From Campylobacteraceae bacterium (GTDB taxonomy: Bacteria > Campylobacterota > Campylobacteria > Campylobacterales > JALSKU01), in the NCBI GenBank assembly GCA_015488975.1, contig WFMT01000151.1, positions 1 through 13,196 of the forward strand: DNA of 13,196 nt, in the 5' to 3' direction. The position numbers were made by a program, and so were the translations under genes. The stretch's first letter is position 1. Each line of letters begins with the position of its first letter. Shown in pieces: positions 8,026 through 13,196 of the stretch. The notes under the pieces are model-generated. The model searched no databases, was not told where the DNA came from, and saw nothing but the letters and a program-made list of their open reading frames with translations.

Positions 8026-8598
8026 TTATACCTCTGTCTTGCTGCATAAACTTTTTCTTACTGTAAATTTTGCTGCAGTTTCAGCTATATCATTATTTAA
8101 AAGAAACAAAACAGTATCTTTTACATAACTAACTATCGTAGGCAGGCAAGTACTCTCTTTTTTTGAAAAATCACTCAAAACATAATTTGCAATATCTTCT
8201 TTATTTTGTGGTTTTCCTATGCCAATACGAATCCTGTCGTATCCTTTTCCATAGTGAGCATCTATTGACTTTAGCCCATTGTGTCCGCCATTACCGCCAC
8301 CATGTTTTATGCGAATTGAGCCAAAAGGCAACTCTATATCATCGTGGATAACAATAATATTTGTTATTTTATAATATTTGGCAACACTTGAAACACTAAA
8401 TCCGGAATTATTCATATATGTAGCAGGTTTCAATAAAAATATACTATTTATTTTATATAATTGTGCATTAAAAATATTTTTATTTATCTTAAGAGGTTTC
8501 AACTCATCAACTAAACTGTCAATAACTTGAAACCCTATGTTATGTCTATTTTTCTTGTAGTTTTCGGTTGGATTTCCAAGACCCACAATAAGAGTCAT
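8026..8598 (-). CDS. pth: Pth, peptidyl-tRNA hydrolase
   Basis: Hydrolyses the ester bond of peptidyl-tRNA released from stalled ribosomes, recycling tRNA; it is usually essential. At 190 residues it has the normal bacterial length. Visible active-site elements are LIVGLGNP (3-10) with Asn9, the catalytic His19 in KKNRHNIGF, KPATYMNNSG (57-66), the HDD at 85-87 and GGNGGHNGLKSI (101-112) with Asn107. The ATG lies one base after the rplY stop. No good Shine-Dalgarno precedes it, which suggests reinitiation by ribosomes ending rplY. Pairing with rplY is widespread in bacteria and fits a shared translation role. Confidence 0.97.
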   Translation of the reverse strand: MTLIVGLGNPTENYKKNRHNIGFQVIDSLVDELKPLKINKNIFNAQLYKINSIFLLKPATYMNNSGFSVSSVAKYYKITNIIVIHDDIELPFGSIRIKHGGGNGGHNGLKSIDAHYGKGYDRIRIGIGKPQNKEDIANYVLSDFSKKESTCLPTIVSYVKDTVLFLLNNDIAETAAKFTVRKSLCSKTEV

Positions 8599-8599
8599 A

Positions 8600-9136
8600 T
8601 TATTTGGCTTTTATAACTCCGACAACTGCGATTCTATCAGCTTCCATCATTCGTACATTTTCTGGTACTTTTATATCTCTTACCAATATAGATCCACCAA
8701 CACCCAAGTCACTTACATCTAAAGTAAAATTATTTGGGATATTCTCAGGAGTACACTGCACTCTTAGTCTTTTTTTGGAAAGCATTAAAACACCTCTATC
8801 TTTAATACCTTTTGCCAAGCCTACTGTTTTTACCGGAATCATAAAACTTGAAACTATGCCATCAGTAGCAATTTTTAAATCAACATGCAATAAATCATTT
8901 GTTATTGGATCTTTTTGATACTCTTGAATTGCAACACTAAACTCTTTGCCGTCAACACCAATATCAAGAAGAAGTTTTTCTTTCTTTTTAACTGCTTTTA
9001 CAAATTCATTTTTTTTGAATGCGGCATTTATATTATCTGCGCCTTTGCCGTAAATATTAGCAATTAGATAACCATCTCGCCTTAAAGCTTTAGTCGCCTT
9101 TTTCCCGATACTATCTCTAACTATACCTTCTAACAT
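8600..9136 (-). CDS. rplY: RplY, 50S ribosomal protein L25 (long Ctc/TL5 form)
   Basis: Binds 5S rRNA in the central protuberance of the large ribosomal subunit. The 178 residues match the long CTC/TL5 form rather than the about 95-residue E. coli protein. The N-terminal 5S-binding domain (about 1-92) contains SIGKKATKALRRDGY and ANIYGKG. The C-terminal domain (about 95-178) contains the SDLGVGGSILVRDI segment typical of the long form. AAGGA precedes the ATG at 9136 by five bases. A promoter sits in the 41-nt gap behind pilT, so rplY should head the rplY-pth-lptF/lptG unit. Confidence 0.96.
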   Translation of the reverse strand: MLEGIVRDSIGKKATKALRRDGYLIANIYGKGADNINAAFKKNEFVKAVKKKEKLLLDIGVDGKEFSVAIQEYQKDPITNDLLHVDLKIATDGIVSSFMIPVKTVGLAKGIKDRGVLMLSKKRLRVQCTPENIPNNFTLDVSDLGVGGSILVRDIKVPENVRMMEADRIAVVGVIKAK

Positions 9137-9164
9137 ATTTTTCCTTTTAAAAAATTAGGGGCAA

Positions 9165-9178
9165 ATTATATCCAAAAT
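9165..9178 (-). promoter_or_regulatory. Promoter of the rplY-pth-lptF/lptG unit
   Basis: On the minus strand TATAAT (9165-9170) is preceded by ATTTTGG, right after the pilT stop codon. A start near 9158 would leave a leader of about 20 nt. The match to the Campylobacterota vegetative promoter is as good as that of lysA. Confidence 0.6.
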
Positions 9179-10347
9179 CACCTTACCGCCTTCTTAATAC
9201 CTATACTAAATTCTGAAGACTCACCATTTGAATCTTCAAGCATATCTATTTGTAGCTTCAAATCATTTCTGTTAGTCGCATTTAAGTAAGCCTCTTTTTT
9301 CTCAATTATTCCCAATCGATACAAATCAAATAATGCCTGATCAAATGTTTGAGTTTTATATGTCCCCTTACCATCTTTAATGGCATCAACTATCTCATTC
9401 TCCCTACCTTCTAATATCAAAGATTCTATTCTTGCATTTCTTACCAATATTTCAACTGCTGCGACTCTTCCCCTATCAACTCTTTTGACCAATCTTTGGG
9501 ATAATACCCCTTGCAAAACTGATGCTAATGAAAGTTTTATTCTGTTTTGCTCATTTCCAGGAAACATATTTACAAGCCTGTTAATTGTCTCTTTTGCATC
9601 CATAGTATGAAGTGTTGAAAGTACCAGGTGTCCAGTTTCAGCCGCATGAATAGCTGTTTCAATAGTTTCCATATCTCTAAGTTCTCCAACTAGTATGATA
9701 TCAGGATCTTCTCTTAAGGCTGCTCTTAAAGCATCTGAAAAGTTAAGTGCATCCTGACCTATTGCCCTTTGATTTACTATGCATTTTTGATCTTTAAATA
9801 TAAACTCAATTGGATCTTCAATAGTAATAATATGCTTACTTCTTCTATGATTTATCTCATTGATCATTGATGCAAGAGTTGTTGTTTTGCCGCTTCCAGT
9901 AGGTCCGGTAACTAAAACAAGACCTCTGTTTAATGAGCAAAAATCATATATAACATTAGGTAATCTTAATGATTTTACAGAAGGTATTTTAGCTGGAATT
10001 GTCCTGAAAACGCAGGAAACTCCATCCATTTGGAAAAATATATTAGCTCTAAAATTATAATTATCATTTAATTTGAATGTAAAATCAACACTTTTTTGCT
10101 TCACTAACTCACCAAACCTGTTTCTTAAAAGCTCCTTGGCTAAAATCAAACTGTCCTCTTTTGAAATTATGTCATTTGAAATTTCTACAATTTCACCAAA
10201 GATTCTACCTTTTATGGTAGCTCCGGATTTGATATGCAAATCACTACCTTTTCTCTCTACAAGTTTCGCGAGATATACTTTTAACCTCTTAGTCATCTCA
10301 AAAGTCAGACTTTTGACATCAACTTCTGTATTTAGCATACTATTCAT
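9178..10347 (-). CDS. pilT: PilT-family type IV pilus retraction ATPase
   Basis: A hexameric secretion-type ATPase of the PilT/PilU group, which depolymerises type IV pili from the cytoplasmic side of the inner membrane and drives twitching, adhesion or DNA uptake. The N-terminal PAS-like domain covers about 20-120 (KGSDLHIKSG at 33-42). The ATPase core has Walker A GPTGSGKTT (148-156), the Asp box around IITIEDPIEF (174-183), Walker B DPDIILVGELRD (214-225) and the His box GHLVLSTLHT (239-248). The tetracysteine motif of the extension ATPase PilB is absent. NARIESLILEGR (304-315) corresponds in place to the AIRNLIRE retraction motif. At 389 residues it is slightly longer than PilT, with a serine/acidic tail. 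The ATG at 10347 follows the tal stop by 5 nt, with GAGG at the end of tal as its ribosome site. No pilin or other pil gene is present; PilU is the main alternative. Confidence 0.92.
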   Translation of the reverse strand: MNSMLNTEVDVKSLTFEMTKRLKVYLAKLVERKGSDLHIKSGATIKGRIFGEIVEISNDIISKEDSLILAKELLRNRFGELVKQKSVDFTFKLNDNYNFRANIFFQMDGVSCVFRTIPAKIPSVKSLRLPNVIYDFCSLNRGLVLVTGPTGSGKTTTLASMINEINHRRSKHIITIEDPIEFIFKDQKCIVNQRAIGQDALNFSDALRAALREDPDIILVGELRDMETIETAIHAAETGHLVLSTLHTMDAKETINRLVNMFPGNEQNRIKLSLASVLQGVLSQRLVKRVDRGRVAAVEILVRNARIESLILEGRENEIVDAIKDGKGTYKTQTFDQALFDLYRLGIIEKKEAYLNATNRNDLKLQIDMLEDSNGESSEFSIGIKKAVR

Positions 10348-10352
10348 ATCTA

Positions 10353-11345
10353 TTACCTCAACTCTTCAAGTATCTCTTCAAAGGCTATTTTGAAAGCCTC
10401 AAGTCCTTCACATACTAATTCATCATAAATCTTATCCATATCTACACCCTGTTCTTTCAAAACACGGAAATACTCATCAATTGTACTGTTTTGTAAAATA
10501 TTTTTAGGTGTAAAATCTTTATTTTTAATAAATGCATCTATTGTTGATAAAGGAGCTGTATTTATACTGTTTGGATACAAAAGTTCTTGAATATAATAAT
10601 CTTTTGGTAAATTTCCACCTTTTACACCTGTGCTTGCAAAAAGAGTTCTTACATTTATCAAATTAGAGGCTTCTATCATATTGTAAATCTTAGAAGCATT
10701 ATATATACCGCTCAAAGATGTTTTTATATTTTTTTGTATTAAAAAATCATCTAATTTTCTATCAAATCTACTAACAAATACACTTATAACAACTTGTGGA
10801 AAATTAACAAATTCAGCAATTTTCTGTTGTCCTCTTTGAATGGCCTGCAGTGATAATTTTGCTTGAGCAGGTGAAAAAACCAAAGTTACATTTACATTAA
10901 TTCCACTACTAAGCAATTCTTCTATAACTTCATATCCAGCCTCAGTGGCAGGTACTTTTATCATTACATTTTTACTGTTTATTTTTTCAAAAAGTCTTTT
11001 TCCTTCTTCGATGCTACCCTTCGCATCATCACAAAGTCTAGGATCTATCTCAATACTTATGAAACCATCATCATTTCTTTCAAAAAGCGGCATAAGTATT
11101 TTAGATGCTTCATTTATATCTTCACATGCCAACTCTTCATATATTTCTTTAGGAGTTTTTCCTTTTAATTTTTTTATATCTTCTTTATAAAAACTTGAAG
11201 TAAGTATTGAAGATTTGAAAATAGCAGGATTGCTTGTGGCTCCATTTACTATCTTTTTTTCTACCAATTCCCTAAAATCATTTTGTAAAAATCCTCTTTC
11301 TACAAAATCACACCATAATGAAAATCCAATTTTATCTAAAAACAT
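10353..11345 (-). CDS. tal: Tal, transaldolase
   Basis: Transfers a dihydroxyacetone unit between sedoheptulose 7-phosphate and glyceraldehyde 3-phosphate in the non-oxidative pentose phosphate pathway. In the 330-residue form used here, landmarks are GATSNPAIF (35-43), the Schiff-base lysine in VMIKVPATEAG (Lys130), NVTLVFS, SVFVSRFD and ASTGVKGGNLP. This is the long, single-domain TIM-barrel type. The frame opens two codons earlier at an ATG at 11351, but AAGGA (11351-11355) overlaps that codon and lies five bases before the ATG at 11345, so I chose the latter. The gap to the serB stop is 8 nt and pilT follows after 5 nt, so serB-tal-pilT should be one transcript. Confidence 0.95.
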   Translation of the reverse strand: MFLDKIGFSLWCDFVERGFLQNDFRELVEKKIVNGATSNPAIFKSSILTSSFYKEDIKKLKGKTPKEIYEELACEDINEASKILMPLFERNDDGFISIEIDPRLCDDAKGSIEEGKRLFEKINSKNVMIKVPATEAGYEVIEELLSSGINVNVTLVFSPAQAKLSLQAIQRGQQKIAEFVNFPQVVISVFVSRFDRKLDDFLIQKNIKTSLSGIYNASKIYNMIEASNLINVRTLFASTGVKGGNLPKDYYIQELLYPNSINTAPLSTIDAFIKNKDFTPKNILQNSTIDEYFRVLKEQGVDMDKIYDELVCEGLEAFKIAFEEILEELR

Positions 11346-11350
11346 AATCA

Positions 11351-11355
11351 TCCTT
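11351..11355 (-). promoter_or_regulatory. Ribosome binding site deciding the tal start
   Basis: AAGGA on the minus strand, overlapping the serB stop codon and five bases before the ATG at 11345. It favours that start over the ATG two codons upstream. Confidence 0.6.
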
Positions 11356-11974
11356 ATAAATACTTATCAAGCAAATTCAAATCTTTTGAATTTATAATTA
11401 TATTTGCCTCTTTTTTAAGCACCTCGTTTGCACAAAATGCAACTTTTTGTTTTGCATATTGAAACATTGATAAATCATTTGCCCCATCACCTACTACAAT
11501 CGTATCATTATATGAGATATTAAGTAATATTTGAATCTTTTGGAGCATATCGCCCTTGCTAAATCCAAACATCATATCTCCGCCAACCAATCCGCTTAAT
11601 TTTCCATCTGTTGAATGAAGAATATTTGAAAAAGAGGCATCATACTCTAAAATATCCTTGGCGTAATTTGTTGCATTTATAAATCCGCCACTAAAAACCA
11701 CTACTTTATAACTCTTACTTTTTAACTTAGCAATTATTTCTTTTGCACCATTTACATAAGGCAAATTATGACAAATTTCATTTACTTTTTCAACATCCAT
11801 GCCCTTTAGCAAAGAAACTCTTTCTCTTAAACTTTCAAAAAAATCAATCTCACCAGCCATTGCTCTTTTTGTTATGATGCCAACTTCTTTTTCCACTCCG
11901 GCTTCAGTAGCTAAGAAATCTATAGTCTCCCCATCCATTAAAGTAGAATCAAAATCAAATACACAAAGTTTCAT
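11354..11974 (-). CDS. serB: SerB, phosphoserine phosphatase
   Basis: Dephosphorylates phosphoserine to L-serine, the last step of serine synthesis. A 206-residue HAD-superfamily enzyme with the motifs in order: FDFDSTLMDGE (6-16) with nucleophile Asp7 and acid Asp9, FSGGF (94-98) with the phosphate-binding Ser95, Lys140 in FSKGDML, and VVGDGANDLSMF (160-171) holding magnesium. The cap segment between about 15 and 75 is of the small helical type. The length fits the short SerB lacking the N-terminal ACT-like extension of the E. coli enzyme. AAAGG lies about six bases before the ATG at 11974. A 13-bp hairpin lies directly upstream of that ribosome site. It heads the serB-tal-pilT unit and diverges from metF. 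Confidence 0.95.
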   Translation of the reverse strand: MKLCVFDFDSTLMDGETIDFLATEAGVEKEVGIITKRAMAGEIDFFESLRERVSLLKGMDVEKVNEICHNLPYVNGAKEIIAKLKSKSYKVVVFSGGFINATNYAKDILEYDASFSNILHSTDGKLSGLVGGDMMFGFSKGDMLQKIQILLNISYNDTIVVGDGANDLSMFQYAKQKVAFCANEVLKKEANIIINSKDLNLLDKYL

Positions 11975-11987
11975 ACATGCCTTTCAT

Positions 11988-12016
11988 TAGACTTATTGCG
12001 AAACGCAACAAGTCTA
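11988..12016 (-). promoter_or_regulatory. 13-bp hairpin in the serB leader
   Basis: Inverted repeat with 13-base arms around a 3-base loop. Read on the minus strand the left arm is TAGACTTGTTGCG and the right arm CGCAATAAGTCTA, so the serB leader RNA can form a 13-bp stem with a single G-U wobble and a UUU loop. The hairpin ends 13 bases before the serB ATG, next to its AAAGG ribosome site. No U-run follows it toward serB, so it is not a standard terminator in that direction. On the plus strand the same stem would carry an A-C mismatch and is followed by ATTCTTTTAT, but no gene lies upstream on that strand. Regulation of serB translation or mRNA stability, or a protein-binding site, are the likely roles. 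Confidence 0.6.
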
Positions 12017-12045
12017 TTCTTTTATGGATATTTGTACTGTTATGA

Positions 12046-12051
12046 TATAAT
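12046..12051 (+). promoter_or_regulatory. metF promoter -10 box
   Basis: A perfect TATAAT 39 bp upstream of the metF ATG, with no convincing -35 box at 16-18 bp, as is usual in this phylum. A start near 12058 leaves a leader of about 33 nt that carries the metF ribosome site AAAGG at 12078-12082. Confidence 0.55.
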
Positions 12052-12062
12052 ACAAAAAAAAA
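12047..12062 (-). promoter_or_regulatory. Probable serB-tal-pilT promoter, overlapping the metF -10 box
   Basis: On the minus strand TATTAT (12047-12052) follows a run of nine T and a G, the T-rich upstream context of Campylobacterota vegetative promoters. It has one mismatch to TATAAT. It uses almost the same bases as the plus-strand -10 box. A start near 12040 would give a serB leader of about 65 nt that contains the hairpin. Confidence 0.4.
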
Positions 12063-12090
12063 TGTAATAAACCAATTAAAGGCATTATCA

Positions 12091-13011
12091 ATGATTGAAA
12101 AGTTTATCAACAAGCTACAAAACCAAAAGTTTTTAACACTTGAAGTCACACCTCCTCATTCACCTAATTTCACAAAAATAGTAGAATCCATCAAAAATCT
12201 TAAGTTAAATGATATGGTAGATGGGTTTAGTACTACTGATAACCCTTTAGCAAGGTTAAAATACAGTTCATTATTTTCAGCTTTAAAACTGCAACAATCC
12301 TTTCAAAAACCTTGTATCACAACGATGAGCATGAGAGACAAGAATAAGATAGCATTACAATCAGAAATGCTAGGCATGAATGAATATGACTTAAGAGCTA
12401 TTCTTGCTTTAACAGGAGATCCAGCAAGAATAAGTGACCAACCAAATGCAAAAGCTGTCAATGAAGGAAGAAGTACACTTTTACTTGATATGATAAAATG
12501 CTACAATTCCGGCATAGATTATGCAGGCAAACCATTTACAGAAGCATTAAAGGCTATCTACCCATTTGCGGTTACAAATGCTTATGCAAAAAATAAAAAA
12601 ACTATTTATAAAAATATCCTCACAAAGCTAAATCACGGTGCAATTGCCATCATCACGCAACCCGTATATGATATAGAAAATGCAAAAATGCTTATAGAAT
12701 TATTTGAAGAGGCAAAAAAGGAATTAAGTTTTCTTGATGTAACCCCCATTCTTGTATTTGGATTTTTTCCTATCACAAAGTTAAGAACAGCTCAATTTTT
12801 GTCATCTCATGTTCCAGGCATTCATGTTCCCTCTTCATGGATGAAAAAATTACTTTTAGCCAAAGAAATATCTGAAGAACAAGAGATAAAAACAGGAATG
12901 GATTTGAGCCAAAAAGCTTTCAAAGATTTATATGCATTTCATCCTAAAATTCATTTTATGGCAGCAAATCATTTTAATATTGTTAAAGAGATTCTAAAAG
13001 TCTCTCTTTAA
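12091..13011 (+). CDS. metF: Methylenetetrahydrofolate reductase family protein (MetF-like)
   Basis: Family members are flavoenzymes reducing 5,10-methylene-tetrahydrofolate to 5-methyl-tetrahydrofolate, the methyl donor for methionine synthesis. The 306 residues fit a single TIM-barrel domain of about 290 residues. LTLEVTPPHSP (15-25) carries Glu18, in the place of the catalytic glutamate of the FEFFPP motif. DGFSTTDNPLAR (44-55) is a family-like segment, and ALTGDPAR (106-113) carries the conserved Asp110. ITQPVYD (188-194) and FFPITKLRTAQFLSSHVPGIHVP (positions 225-247) match later family blocks. The residue pattern resembles the stand-alone and homocysteine-methyltransferase-fused branch more than E. 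coli MetF, so the exact substrate or electron donor is less sure. AAAGG lies eight bases before the ATG. It is the only plus-strand gene, and its last 18 bases overlap cheW on the other strand. Confidence 0.82.
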   Translation: MIEKFINKLQNQKFLTLEVTPPHSPNFTKIVESIKNLKLNDMVDGFSTTDNPLARLKYSSLFSALKLQQSFQKPCITTMSMRDKNKIALQSEMLGMNEYDLRAILALTGDPARISDQPNAKAVNEGRSTLLLDMIKCYNSGIDYAGKPFTEALKAIYPFAVTNAYAKNKKTIYKNILTKLNHGAIAIITQPVYDIENAKMLIELFEEAKKELSFLDVTPILVFGFFPITKLRTAQFLSSHVPGIHVPSSWMKKLLLAKEISEEQEIKTGMDLSQKAFKDLYAFHPKIHFMAANHFNIVKEILKVSL

Positions 13012-13196
13012 CAAAGCATTTACATTCAGTATCGTCACGATAGACTCCTCCATTTTTCCAATAGCAGATATCAAATTGCTGCTATCTTCTTCTTTATGAA
13101 ATGTCACAGGAGGCATTTCTATATCATCTTGTTTGATTCTAATAGCTTGAGTAAGTCTGTCTATAACAAATCCAGCTTCACTGTTTTCTGCTTTTA
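12994..13196 (-). CDS. cheW: CheW-like chemotaxis coupling protein (C-terminal part only)
   Basis: CheW links methyl-accepting receptors to the CheA kinase at the membrane. Only the last 66 codons are present; the frame is open to the right window edge and ends with TAG at 12994-12996. The fragment shows GFVIDRLTQAIRIKQDDIE (last 16-base-period beta strands of a CheW domain; positions about 8-26 of the fragment), then PPVTF, then IGKMEESIVTILNVNALL near the end, matching the final CheW block in which a short helix follows the regulator-type strand. A CheV with a missing receiver domain cannot be excluded, because the rest lies outside, but the protein ends right after the CheW domain, whereas CheV continues into a receiver domain. 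Nearness to serB and tal matches C. jejuni as I recall it. It converges on metF with an 18-bp overlap. Confidence 0.8.
   Translation of the reverse strand, partial: KAENSEAGFVIDRLTQAIRIKQDDIEMPPVTFHKEEDSSNLISAIGKMEESIVTILNVNALLKRDF

Noticed and set aside
1147..11397. Many plus-strand open frames of 60 to 106 codons opposite the minus-strand genes
   Set aside because: All lie within strongly supported genes, lack family motifs and are expected by chance from antisense frames. None has an upstream promoter and ribosome site that I would trust.
12054..12062. Run of nine A upstream of metF as a possible phase-variation tract
   Set aside because: A/T runs of this length are common in such AT-rich DNA, and the run is explained as the T-rich promoter element of serB. 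Known phase-variable tracts in this phylum are mostly G/C runs in surface-structure genes.
11955..12149. A 64-codon minus-strand open frame across the serB-metF spacer
   Set aside because: It overlaps the start of serB in another frame, the whole spacer with its promoters, and the start of metF. Its sequence has no recognisable domain and it has no good ribosome site.

Overview
The window is AT-rich and gene-dense and looks like ordinary chromosome from a member of Campylobacterota (the former Epsilonproteobacteria). The main evidence is gene order. The minus strand reads rplY, pth, an LptF/LptG-family gene, lysA, pheA, hisC, fliF, fliG, fliH, which from memory matches the order in Campylobacter jejuni. 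The neighbouring tal, serB and cheW also sit close together there. The putative promoters support this: TATAAT boxes preceded by T-rich tracts, with no recognisable -35 box. The genus cannot be fixed. A pilT gene between tal and rplY, and the lack of a HAD-type gene between lysA and pheA, suggest a relative other than C. jejuni.

All genes but one lie on the minus strand. From right to left: the C-terminal end of cheW enters from the right edge and converges on metF, the only plus-strand gene. metF and serB diverge from a 116-bp spacer that carries a shared AT-rich -10 region and a 13-bp hairpin in the serB leader. serB, tal and pilT form a tight unit with gaps of 8 and 5 nt. A promoter in the 41-nt pilT-rplY gap starts rplY, pth and the LptF/LptG gene, with 1-nt gaps. 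A 127-bp spacer with a good promoter precedes lysA, pheA, hisC, fliF, fliG and fliH, which overlap or nearly touch. fliH runs off the left edge.

Functionally the lysA unit joins amino-acid synthesis (lysine/diaminopimelate, phenylalanine and histidine/aromatic transamination) to the base of the flagellum: the FliF MS-ring, the FliG switch protein and the FliH export regulator. The rplY unit combines translation (L25, peptidyl-tRNA hydrolase) with lipopolysaccharide export. The serB unit combines serine synthesis, the pentose phosphate pathway and a pilus-retraction-type ATPase. CheW and the flagellar proteins are motility functions. There is no gene-free stretch over 300 bp. I see no RNA gene, mobile element, CRISPR array or sign of recent transfer, and nothing that amounts to a new system. 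The items worth a second look are regulatory (the serB-metF spacer, the metF/cheW overlap) and contextual (pilT placement, the pheA-hisC pair).
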